From Stenopsyche tienmushanensis (taxonomy: Eukaryota > Arthropoda > Insecta > Trichoptera > Stenopsychidae): 64,000 nucleotides of DNA. The stretch covers positions 806,001-870,000 of the forward strand of contig WACJ01000120.1 in the NCBI GenBank assembly GCA_008973525.1, in the 5' to 3' direction. The stretch's first letter is position 1. Each line of letters opens with the position of its first letter. Both the position numbers and the translations under genes were made by a program. Shown one piece after another: positions 11,255 to 21,915 of this stretch. The notes under the pieces were generated by a model. The model saw only the letters and a program-made list of their open reading frames with translations, was not told the DNA's origin and searched no databases.

Positions 11255-13039
11255 TATGTTTAGCTCAAACATGCCCACAGAGCTAAACTTTGAGCCTTTC
11301 GACATTATTACCCAAAGGCATCGTCTTTTATCAAACGAAAAAGCTTTTCTCGAGTCAAATAACAAGTCTCGTTAAATATTCGTTCGCTTTCTAATCGTTT
11401 TGCCAGGTACTAATTGGACTGCGAGTTTTTATTGCCTCGCTGCAAGTTCTTATCCAGCAAACATTGGACGTTGATGACTAAAGGCGTTCATTTTTATTAT
11501 TTCAGCAATTTGCCATGGTGAAATGTCGCCAGGAGTTTGTCACCTTAATTTATTTTCTACGAATGTTCAGTAATACCGTACAAAACATTGTACATTAATA
11601 ATTCACGCATTATCGAGTTTATATTAATTAATATGACCTCTTATAGGATTATTAAAGATCATCCAAATGTGACATCTAGATGTTCTTTTGTAATATTTTC
11701 TCGAGTTGTATAACATGTAGTGCCATCTTGCTGAAAATAGATATTAGACAGATCAATATGATTAAATTGTGGCCATCAAAAGTCACTTAACGTTTGGACG
11801 AACATGAGGATTTTCATCATCCCAGTTATGAACATTTTGCTTATTGACGAATCCATCCATTGTGCAATGAGCTTCATTTGCTAAACAAAATTTGCTATTT
11901 AAATCTGTTCAAAATTAAAATTGTAATACCTTCTACTAAAGCAAAATGTCTTAGTTCATTTGAAAAAACTTCAGATGTAAACATCATACATTGTTAACAT
12001 CTAAGCATTGCATTTGGATAACCCTATACAATTAAGATCACTAAGATGTCATTATTTAGTATTCATTAAAAAATCTCTGCAGATCTTAAGAGTGTCGTTC
12101 TTCTTGCTAAGAATACAAACCATTGGAAGTGCTTCATTTCAGTAAATATTTTTATGCTGAAATTTGATAGCTCAATCTATTTTAAAAACATTTATAGGGT
12201 CATTTGATGATGTAAACGTGTATTCAAGCATTCCGATCAATGCTTACATACATTTGATTTGAAATGAGAACACTTGTGTTTGTTCATGGGGTTGAATATT
12301 TGTATTAGAATATGTATCTTTCTAAAATAGCGACTATTAGATTGAAACGCGCCATAAATGGTAACACGGAAATATATCCTAATAATAGACTATTTGCGAA
12401 TATGATATGCAAATTTTAAATTATTCTATATGAATTAATTTTTATTATTTTTGTGCAGTTGAACTAAATCTGGACTTTGTTATAGGATAAGATCATTTAT
12501 CCATTGAGTCGAAATACATAGGATAAGCACGATTTTTCTTTTAATTAATTGTTATTTTGATGCTTTATTTAAAGTAAAAAACTGCATCTTTATGAAGATT
12601 TAGCCAAATAAATATTTAATTTTTAAGACTATTCTATTATAAATCAGAGCCATTTAAAGGCGATTTAATGCACACCTTTTTAACAATTTTTATCGATCCA
12701 ACATTGCCAATTAAGGCAATTTTCAAAGTCCAACAGCAAAAAAAGGTTTAGATTTTAACAATATTGAATTAATAATGATAATGAACTGAAACTATCTAAA
12801 AAAATATATAACCAGATGTAGCAATCTGTTTGTTTATTAGACTACATTGGAAGAGATTGGAATTGGAATGGATTGTACATTAACCCTTTTAATGCCGATC
12901 GATACATTATTTTTATCATATTGCAGTTACATATTCTACGAGAAACAAAAAATACTGTTAGTATAAATTTGATATTTTCAAAATATGTATTATATTTTTT
13001 TTATAAAGCTATAGGCTGGTAAAGTGTAAGATGTGAAAA
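11255..13039. other. Left part of the spacer, no gene seen
   Basis: No coding frame with support. At 12265-12345 a diverged copy of an arm segment is visible (tttgttcat, ctaaaatagcgactattaga), comparable with 19885-19965. It may contain introns of the gene that ends at 15375. Confidence 0.5.
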
Positions 13040-13560
13040 AATATATGTCCTGGTTGACACGATTTCAACCCTTCTCATCATTTGATATTAAAAAATCTTA
13101 ATTAGTAAGAATGTCGCTACAATTCCAACTTCAGAAAAAAATATTTTCGCAAATGGCAACTGTTTAATAAAAAATTATTTGTTGCTCTTTTGCAGTTTTA
13201 CTTTTTTAAAAAATAGTTTTAAATACAATTTTGACATAAATCTGGTAGGGACGATAGAATGTTATATACAAAAGCTTTGTACTAAATTTGAAGTAAATTG
13301 GTTAATTCAATCTTGAGATATTCTGTCAACCGTGTTGAAAAAGGTAATTTCGCGAAAAACGTCTTTAAGATTTCATTCTGGTTGGACTGTCTTAGTAACC
13401 GCATTACTAAAATGGCTATAACTCTGTAAATAATTAGAATTTTGGAAATAAATTCCTTTGGAAAGTATGTTTTTTAAAAGCCAAAATATGCCAAAAAAAT
13501 TAAATTGATTTTTTTTTTCAAAATTCTAGACCAGAGGGTTTCCTTAAATATTATATATAC
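13040..13560 (+). repeat. Dispersed repeat family R1, copy 1
   Basis: Starts with cctggttgacacgatttcaaccc and includes tctggtaggga, ctgtcaaccgtg and ataactctgtaaataatt in the same order as the copy at 57766-58260. A shorter reversed copy lies at about 46480-46810. It carries no long ORF and is probably a non-autonomous element about 0.5 kb long. Termini were not resolved. Confidence 0.6.
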
Positions 13561-13649
13561 AAGGGGAATCTTAAAACAATAAAATCATTGCTTTGTGGTT
13601 TCAATAATATAAATATCATCGATTTTACCATAATAGATCTTACGTACTT

Positions 13650-13900
13650 CCTGATAAGGGGGCAAAATATTTTGTAATTCCATTTTGAATTTCTTCCCGA
13701 TTTCTATGCATGAAATATTCTAATTTATCGGCCCATCTCAAGCCTTTGTAATGTGAAACATGCAACTATTTTGCTGCAACTGCTTTCTGATTCATTAATT
13801 ATGATAGATTCGAGTAATTGTTCTTAGTTCAATGTATTATCGTCCAACATTTCGTCAATATCTCGAATGTCAAAATCATTAAATCCTTCTTCATTAATAC
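13650..13900 (-). pseudogene. DNA transposon ORF remnant
   Basis: Read on the minus strand, frames broken by stops give an acidic stretch (NDFDIRDIDEMLDDNTLN, stop, EQLLES). Then come KIVACFTLQRLEMG and, in a shifted frame, KLEYFMHRNREEIQNGITKYF. An acidic linker before a helical tail is common at the end of pogo-like or other DDE transposases. No catalytic residues are visible, so I give no family name. Confidence 0.3.
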
Positions 13901-14595
13901 AACGACAAATACTAAATGTCTTTTGGTATTCACTTTTTCAAGTAGTATTATATTATAAATGTAATGCTTGATGATAAAAATAATATTTCAACATTTGGAT
14001 GTTCTAAATCGAGCGGATGATCTGATTCGTTTTCCAGTATTTTTCAGCATTTTCCAGTACAATCGACAAATTCTAAGCAAATTTTTGGGCAGATTCTATG
14101 TCAGCCGACGCAATTTCTCTATGATTTTTTATATTAATTTATATACAGTATTACTAATGTATCGACGCCCATTGAATTCTTTAATTAACCCTTAATTCAC
14201 ATTGTATTCTAATTTGAACCAAATATTTAACGAGTAACTGGTTAAGCATCCCTGAGCATCGACAACAGATGATGGATTGAATATCATCATTAAGCTTAAA
14301 ATCAACACATTTTTATAATATTTGAGTTGAATATGGATATAATTTAGTCGAAATAGGAGAATAATTTTGTAAAACAGCATTTTTAAGAGGATGACTATTC
14401 ATGCACGCTGTTGTCATGAATGCTTAATCCTTATCTCTTCCAATTAAAATGAATCGTTCCTTTGTTCGCTTTATTATTGTGTTGAAAATCTTTGCGATTT
14501 TGTTGCATGTGTATTTGAGGAATTGTTATCCTCATGCATGTTAACATAGTCCCCCACCATCTTAAAGCGAAGAAGTTAAAAATGCTCAACTGCAG
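13901..14595. other. Spacer, upstream of the spliced gene
   Basis: Short plus frame at 13968-14195 without motif; AT-rich. The 14440-14590 patch is less AT-biased and leads into the acceptor at 14595, so it is probably intron. Confidence 0.4.
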
Positions 14596-15375
14596 CAGTA
14601 TAAATTGACGTCTGGAAGAAAAGCCCAAGCAGTGCATTTAAGACCAGCAGTGGGACGTTTATGGTCTACTATGGAGTCCAGGGAGCTCACGCCTATCCTG
14701 GTGAACGTCCACGAAGACATGTACAGCATACTCGTAGTGTACCGAGATGTCATCAAGCCGCCTCCTGTGATCATCAACAACGTTGTGTACACCCCATTGG
14801 TATGTATTATTCGATTTACGCCTTTTAATAATCGGTATCATTGCATAATTTATTTTCTGTACTGTCTTATTTCAGCCCCTAACCAACTTCTTCTATCAGA
14901 TTATCAAACTGAAAGAACTCCTGGGTTTGCCGTCAAATCCGATCTATCCACTTCATACAACAGTGAACTATCCATCTCCACCCTCATCCCACACCAGCCA
15001 TCAACCAGTGTATGCAGCATCTCCGCCATCCAGCCAATGGTGGTCCAACACCCAGCATCCCCAAAATGACCAACAATGGGCCGACAATGAAAGACCATGC
15101 TCATGCATGAGAGACGGTAGGTGCAAATTTATTTATCACACCTTATGCAATTAATTTGGGAATTCGGTGATCTCAACGCGCGAATTTCACTCTTAATCGT
15201 TTAAAAATCACATTATTTTCATTACCATCGGTATTCTTACCCCCGATCGATCTTATTCGAATATTAATGCAAATTTATATTTCATTATAAATATTGATAA
15301 AACACTCTTCATTGGCTAGCGGACGTCAAGAAAGAAGACGAACACCTGATCACCTTCATAGACAACCATAAATAA
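14596..15375 (+). CDS. Last three coding exons of an unrecognised gene
   Basis: Exon A 14596-14799 follows acceptor CAACTGCAG and ends TTG|GTATGT. Exon B 14876-15116 follows TTATTTCAG and ends GACG|GTAGGT. Exon C starts at 15320 after GGCTAG and reaches TAA at 15373-15375. Phases agree (0, then 1), giving about 166 codons without a stop. Exon A encodes a hydrophobic, probably folded part (LTPILVNVHEDMYSILVVYR, INNVVYTPL). Exon B starts TNFFYQIIKLKELLGLPSN and turns into a Pro/Ser/His-rich tract with WW and a CSC motif. Exon C ends ITFIDNHK. The first exons lie upstream and were not found. A consensus donor GTGAGT at 15414, after the stop, suggests a spliced 3' UTR or alternative 3' ends. I do not recognise the family; a nuclear or regulatory protein is possible from composition only. 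Confidence 0.65.
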
Positions 15376-15413
15376 GGCTCCACATATGGATCTTCAAATC
15401 GTCCAAATTCAAA

Positions 15414-18083
15414 GTGAGTTTATTATTTTTAAATCGCGTTTATTCGAGATTCGAGATTGTCATGCAAATAATTGTCTTTGTATTAATTCATCTCAGATTT
15501 CCTGAAACATCGGCGGCCATTTTTTTCGTTTTGATTTTTGCACTCGTCTAAAAATGTATACATCAAAATTTTAAGCAACTCTTTGGATCTATTCGACCAT
15601 ATCGTCTATGAGCTTTTTGAAGATCCATTATCGTAGTTATTAAGTGTTATTTTGTAAAGACATTTCCGTTTCGTACTAAGGGGGTGCTAATTTTTTTAAT
15701 ATCCGAATTACATTTTATTCATATTTAAAAGCTAATTTAATATTGCAAAAATGACAAATCCAAACTACATTTGAATCGTTTTTCTAAGCATCCATGCAAT
15801 CGTTTATACACCCCATAATTTCCCTAATTAATTTTATTTAAATTATGCATAATAATTTCCTTGAGCATTTTTTATTCATCATCAACAAATTTATCTACAT
15901 GAATTCAATCAAATCAATTTTTACATTTTTTAAAACACATCAATTTTGTGCTCAGGTCCCCATTACAATATTTCCATTAATTTAGCATCGATCGATCTGC
16001 TTTAATAAGCACCAACACTAAAAATGTCTTTTAGTTGTTACAAAAAAATTAAAAAATGTTTGCTGTACTTGTGTAAGCCTCTAAAATATATTTCGATACT
16101 TTCGCATATTGTTGATCATTAAATTTTATTGCACACCCAAGATCTTATCAATAGGCTGATATTAATTGCACATTTGATTGTTCGATATCATTTTGTAACA
16201 AATTTTTAGCTGCTCAAAAAAATCAAGTTCATTGGGTTTTTAAATTTTTGTGGAATATTCTTAAGGGTTGTAAGTGTTTTTGTTCATTAACACATTAACT
16301 TAGGGTTAATTTCACTTATTATAATCGGTGTGTTTTGCAAGTGTTTTTTCAACTAAAAATATGCAAAAAATTTAAAAAAAGTGTGCTAGAATAAATTTGT
16401 TCTGTATTTGGATTATAAGAATAATTTCATCATATTAATTAACATACTAAAATTGCATCACTATCCTTTTTTTTTTTGGTGTAAAACCCATTGAATCTGA
16501 GTGCTGCGATCGCATCGAAATATGTTTTATCACCAATTCAATGATTTAATATTATTGTATATGTATTCTTTAGTTATTTTGATTGGATAAAGTAAAATTT
16601 ATTTGGCGTATGGAAATATTCTTAATTTAAGCGCCAAGGGTATTTTTATTAAATTACTCAAGGTGAAATAGCTATTGTATTTACATAATCATAATCAATT
16701 GTACTTTATTCAATTTATATAATATTATGTGTTGTTTTTTGTTATGTCTCCGCATTTGTACCAAACCCTTCGTATTTGAAACCGCCTTCGATCATAATTT
16801 TAACTAATTAAAATCCTCATATCATTCAAATTTATCGGTAAATCTTATCTAAAAATCAATTCAAAATCCTTAAAATAGCCCTCTGCAAGAGACGCTTTAA
16901 ATTGATAGTCACCAGAGTTGCATCCTAAAGAAAAAAATCGAATTATCCCCACTCAGAATGTTGTAAAACACACTGTAAATAGTTAAAAATTATTCAAGTT
17001 TTAAAATTGCTCAATAGGTAATAATAGATAATAAACTCAATAGGTTGTAATAGCTTATAAACTCAATTGGTTGTTATTAGTTAGATTTGTTCGGAAATAG
17101 TTTTACATAGTTAAATTTGTACATATGAACTAAAACTATACTCATTAAACATAAGAAATAATGAACATCACCATTGACATTAGCTCTTAATTAGCCAATC
17201 TTTCTATCCCAATTATTAAGCCTTCTTTTATTGTATTATAGCTCTTAATAATCGAATTATTAACCATTAATATTATATTATTCTATTAACCCTTAAAAAT
17301 ATATTTATTATCTGTTAGCCCTTAAAAATAACTTTATTTAATATATAAAACTTTCTTCCCTAGTAATTAATATCGTAAGCTGTAAATGATCCAATATTTT
17401 TACCTTGTAATTATTGTAAATACGTTAAACTCTATATACTGTAAAATATAGCTTAAGTGTATATAAAGGTTATAAAAAAATATTGCCTGCGTATACTGTA
17501 AAAACGTTGAATCTTTAAGTTTAGGATGGTATAAAAGTTTGATTATTTATTTAAGGAGTATGTATAGTAATAGATATAAATCATCATGATGACAATGGAG
17601 TAAATATTTGGGCCCCATTATCCACCTTATCATGAATCGGTCATTTCCATCTTCATCAAATCCGGATTTAAATTCACCCTAAACCTACAATATGACAGAT
17701 TCGTTTGTACATAAAACCTATCAAATTGTGCCTGTTAAATCACAAATTTCAAATAATAGCGATCGCAACCCTGGATTATGATAGTGATCTTTACCACTCT
17801 GATATACCACATCGATTTAAATTCTCTTGCATCCCCATTACGGTTTCATTTCACGAAGGTGTATTTTTGTTTTGTACCATTTTTGTATTATTTTGACAGC
17901 GTTTTTTATGTTTTATATGATTATTGTTTTCATTTAACTGAATACATATGTATAGCAAACGCCAAAAAATCTTTCGATTTGACAAACCACCCCCATTTGA
18001 TCCTCATTCCTCTTTTGAAATGAAACTTGTGTTTTTTTTAAATTTAATGTACAATACGATACATACTTAAAAAAAATAATAAA
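15414..18083. other. Downstream region, possible long 3' UTR or intron
   Basis: No solid coding frame. Sequence at 17580-18030 is less AT-rich (gggccccattatccacc, caaccctggattatg), holds overlapping frames of 63 and 81 codons, and is followed by AATAAA at 18078. I read it as a possible terminal exon of the gene ending at 15375, reached through the donor at 15414. No convincing acceptor was identified. Confidence 0.35.
18078..18083 (+). terminator. AATAAA poly(A) signal candidate
   Basis: AATAAA in an A-rich stretch after the compositionally distinct block 17580-18030. It could end the spacer gene's message. AATAAA is frequent in such AT-rich DNA, so the support is weak. Confidence 0.25.
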
Positions 18084-18536
18084 TGCAAAAAAAAGTCAAT
18101 TAAAACCCAACTAATGTAATTCCTACGAACTTATTGAGTGATGTGTTTCAACTAAACTGTCTGTATACGTCCCATTTTTATGTACACAATCCCGTTGTCC
18201 CCGAGTACAGATTGGAGACGCTAAAATGCTTTTTTTTCTAAATGAAAGCAACCCGTGTTAATAAACGGAAATATTCCTTTTACTGGAGATGAAAGATGAA
18301 ATTATCATTTTATATGCGACACAATATAGATAAAATAGACATTGCAAAATGTTTATTTTCATAAATAATACATACATACGTATTTCATAACCGTGTAAAA
18401 AAAAGTATTCGATATATTTCAATACTATTTTCACCAAAAATTAGTGATTTTGGCATGTAAAATAAGTGAAAGTAGTTTAATTTCAATCAATCAGAAGAGA
18501 CAATTAAAAGACGCTGAATGTCTGATATACCGTCAC

Positions 18537-19086
18537 TTATAATTTTGCGGATAATCTACAATTATTAGTTATAAAATGATAACAGAATTCTAAGCGAATA
18601 ATGCCGTTGAACATCTCAAAATTGACTACAAGTAATTTTAAAATAATTGATAATTTAACTCCATCTGCGCTCAGACACATTGTAAATTGATTGATATATT
18701 TATTCTTCTGCATTTCAAGCAATGGCACAGTCAACATTTCAATTACATTGTAGTTAATAAATACTACTTGGGTTTCAAGAAAAAAAGCACCTTTGAATAT
18801 TTTTAACTGCAGTGCAGTTCGTGTATTTGGAAGAACAAGGTGATTCAAACAACGACTGCACCGTGACGAAATATCGTAATTTGCCAAGATTATGGTCAAC
18901 AGCTGGCATACGTCTCAAAATATTGCAAATTTCCTGGCATAACATGAGTGCATTTACATCCTGACTGTAATGTGTAACATTGTTATGCATTTTGCGTGAT
19001 GCATAGTGATCATCGTCCATTCGTAGTTTTAGAATGTATTTTTCAATGAACAGCTTTATGAGTTTTATGACAGAAAAATGAAACAT
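18537..19086 (-). pseudogene. Overlapping minus-strand ORFs, possible frameshifted gene
   Basis: A 103-codon frame (18775-19086) and a 120-codon frame (18537-18899) overlap in different frames. The first has MDDDHYASRKMHNNV and CQEICNILRRMP. The second has LPNTRTALQLKIFKG and PLLEMQKNKYINQF. Joined by one shift near 18830 they would give a continuous protein of about 190 residues. This fits a gene broken by one indel, or two chance frames. No domain was recognised and no splice junction explains the change of frame. Confidence 0.3.
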
Positions 19087-19370
19087 AACAATAAGTGGAT
19101 CATTTAATTGTAAAGCCTCATTGTTGGATTATTTTTACTGTTGATGAAATCATTAGCTGCAGCATTCCATTACAGGGATTCAAGACTAACGATGCCAATA
19201 AATTCTGAACCTAACAATCGTCCTTACTAGTTTTTGGAACATATATTGCAGAACAGTTCTTTTATTTATCACGTTCAAGAATAACAATAACTCAGAACGA
19301 AGTTTATAAAGCCACAATATTAATTTTCTTCTGGATCGTCACATCATTTCAGTATAAAAGAGTAATATGA

Positions 19371-19460
19371 TCAATCATTTTATATAATCTGAATTGAAGT
19401 GGTCAAGACTTTATATAGTTAATCATTTTTGCTGCTTCATCTACAAGTTTTTTCCTATGC
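19371..19460. repeat. Short repeat shared with 22645-22730
   Basis: Sequence around gaattgaagtggtcaagact and tttttgctgcttcatc recurs in diverged form at 22655 (gcattgaagcggtcgcgatt, tttttactgcc). It is part of a dispersed, unclassified repeat on either side of the right arm. Confidence 0.35.
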
Positions 19461-19569
19461 ATATACATGTTGGATACGTCAAACGATTAAGCACTTCTCC
19501 CATTGATAGTATTTGAATAATATTGAAATTCAGTGCAAATAAATACAGTTTTACATATACAAAAGTTCT

Positions 19570-19771
19570 ATTTTATTTTTAAAATATACATGACGCCCCA
19601 GATAATATCTTGTACAAGCTGCTGATGATATTATTGATAAATATCTAAGTATAACAATCTTCTGAGTTGACTTTAATCAATCATCTTTTGGATTCAACAA
19701 CGGATTTAGGGTATAAATAAATTAAAAATCAATTACAATAAAAAATATCTTTACTTCTCTAGTCAAGTCGT
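19570..19771. repeat. Third copy of the arm module, just inside the right arm
   Basis: Matches 20140-20360 in direct orientation (ccagataatatcttgtacaa against ggaatatcctgtacaaacc, then tttggattcaacaacggattta against tttggattccatcatggattta). It shows that a local tandem duplication extends past the inner boundary of the inverted repeat on this side only. Confidence 0.55.
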
Positions 19772-20937
19772 CAAGTATATGGTATGGGTCTTGTGGAAAC
19801 GCGGGCGGATATTCGTTCTGAACTAAAAATATAGTTCAAATAATGTTCCTTGCTAAAATCATTTGATAGTCGAATTGGAACGGTCATGTTTGTTCATTGG
19901 AGTTCATGTTTGCTCTAAGCAAAGTATAGGCGAATTTCTAAAATAGTAACTGTTGGTTAGTAACGTCCTAAATATGAAGTGTTTCGTTACAAAATCGCTA
20001 CAAAGGTGTGGCTTTTTCAGGGCTCTAAATGAACCGAAAGAGACAACTTGCTAAATAAAAATGTGGCGCGACCTTGAATAATTCGAAATCTTCAAAAGCC
20101 CTTCAAATATGAGAGTTTTTTATAGTATTCATTGTTTTATAGTATTTTAAAAATATACATGCCACCCCATGGAATATCCTGTACAAACCAATGATAATAT
20201 TATTAATGAATATTTAAGTACAAAGATCTTCTGAATTAAAATTAAAATAAACATTGGTACTAAGTGTCCATCGTTTTTTGGATTCCATCATGGATTTAGT
20301 GTGTAAATAAATTAGAGTTCCATTACAATAAGAAATATCTTTATTTATTCAAGAAATGGAGCATCCAAACAACGTCTTATATAATTATCAAGAGTTTTCT
20401 ATAAAATCAAATTGAAACTTTCAAACAATGTAACTTTTTCAAAGGAATAGTATTTTAAGGATAAAATTTCGGCTACCATATATTATTGAAGAAACGTGAA
20501 TATTTTTTTATAAATTTAAGATACTATTATAGTTAATTCTCAGTTATTATTTGAACAGGGAAAAGAACAAGAATGTGTTTAGGATGTAGATAAATTAAAA
20601 TCCAATTACATCAAGCAATTTATTCTTTATTCAAGAAATGGGACAATCGTGTGACATCGAAGTTTACAATCTAATTGATATCTATCAAATAACACCTGTT
20701 AAAGAGCAAATCTTTACAAATCACGGCAAGGAGAAATGCATAAAATTTTTGCAAATGAATCACATTCAAAATCCTTATGAAAACATAATGGATTTGATTC
20801 AAAATTGAATTGTTGCTGAAATTCTGAACATTAATCACGAAACAATCAAATCATGAAAATAATGAAATATATAAAAACTGCAAAAATAAAAACTAAACAC
20901 CTAATTAATTGCTTAATTGATAAAATAAAATAACCTT

Positions 20938-20943
20938 TTTATT
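20938..20943 (-). terminator. AATAAA poly(A) signal candidate (right copy)
   Basis: Mirror of 10074-10079, about 150 bases past the stop codon of the right-arm gene. Confidence 0.4.
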
Positions 20944-21092
20944 GTTTTTATACGTGTTTAAAGTAAGCTGATATTTATAAATTTACTCACTGAAATGAAC
21001 TTATTGAAATCATATAAAAAATATGCCATAAATACATTAAAGCGCAAACTCTACTGCAGTCCTAAAGACAGACAAGTCAATATACTGAAATA

Positions 21093-21656
21093 TCAATCCA
21101 CGGAAGAAGATTCATTCGTTTGGGTGTCAGTTGTCGTTTGGGTGTTAGTTGTCGTTTGAGCGATAGCTTCTGCTCTATAAAATTCTTCAGCAGCATCGCC
21201 CATGACCATTCTGCTTTGTTTCATTGTTTTTAATATCAATTTCATAAGTTTCGTTTCCTGGGAAGCGTGTGTTATGAGCAATCCCGATATCGTTGGTGGC
21301 TCTTTCTCCACATAGACGTATTCTTCATACTTGTTCGTCGACATGATCAACCTGTAAAACGAATACTTATTAGTCTTAATTTAAATAATAAACGTACAAT
21401 ACGAAAACGTATAACGACAAGCCACTAATATTAAATTTGCATTTTTAAATATTACATGAATTTGATGTATAAACAAGCACTCATTTGCTTTAGCATATGT
21501 AAGTGCCATGAAATGTTGAATATTATAATACCTTTATTGAGACAATGAGAGCTCCTCTGAAATATGCTTCCACGTAATGGCGACCAGCCGGCTATAAATG
21601 TAGATTGATGCAATTGATATAAGCAGCGAAGGGTTGCAATTTCCACTGGAATACAT
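21093..21656 (-). CDS. Two-exon gene, 83-residue unknown protein (right copy)
   Basis: Exon 1 ends at 21532, the intron (21352-21531) is 180 bases against 117 in the left copy, and the coding exon runs from ATG 21344 to TGA at 21093. The first 150 coding bases appear identical to the left copy. The last third has four amino-acid changes (Y/F, K/R, Q/E, N/D) and one silent change. Both copies keep an intact frame, the same splice sites and the same tail ending NESSSVD, so both could be expressed. The gene reads toward the spacer, facing its twin. Function unknown. Confidence 0.6.
21534..21656 (-). CDS. Conserved 40-codon upstream ORF (right copy)
   Basis: Same length and placement as 9424-9546: it occupies exon 1 of the right-arm gene and stops just before the donor. 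Four substitutions, two of them conservative. The upstream ATG is again 2 bp from the ATG of the outward ORF on the other strand. Confidence 0.35.
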   Translation of the reverse strand: MYSSGNCNPSLLISIASIYIYSRLVAITWKHISEELSLSQ

Positions 21657-21658
21657 AA

Positions 21659-21841
21659 ATGCAGTCGTTAATTGATGAAACCTCACTTAATGAGATATTT
21701 TATTATTTGATATGGAAAATCCTTTCTATTAAAAGGTCCATTATTATAACTAATGACATATGGCGGCGTTACCTCTTTCCGATCGATGATAAAAGCGTGG
21801 ATACGTGCAACCACCCCGTGTCTCGTGACCGCCCTTACTGA
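21659..21841 (+). CDS. Outward ORF, weakly F-box-like (right copy)
   Basis: Sixty codons, starting MQSLIDETSLNEIFYYL, the partner of 9239-9421. Frame intact in both copies although several codons changed. A second frame (21753-22022) overlaps and continues beyond the arm boundary. Tentative for the same reasons as the left copy. Confidence 0.3.
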   Translation: MQSLIDETSLNEIFYYLIWKILSIKRSIIITNDIWRRYLFPIDDKSVDTCNHPVSRDRPY

Positions 21842-21915
21842 GCTGCACAAGAGTGCGAAGCGCAGAATCCTGTTATACTACATCTGCTATCTATATCTAT
21901 TGGTAAAATTAAACA

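Larger units (their letters stand above)
19772..21915. repeat. Right arm of the large inverted repeat
   Basis: Reverse complement of 9168-11254 with the same gene order, mirrored. Inner edge near 19772 (agtatatggtatgggtcttg), outer edge near 21915 (ggtaaaatt). Differences are scattered substitutions, a 63-base longer intron and a few small indels. Divergence argues against a simple assembly duplicate. Confidence 0.9.

Noticed and set aside
14586..15104. Minus-strand ORFs opposite the spacer gene
   Set aside because: They lie opposite three plus-strand exons with consistent splice phases and are shadows of them.
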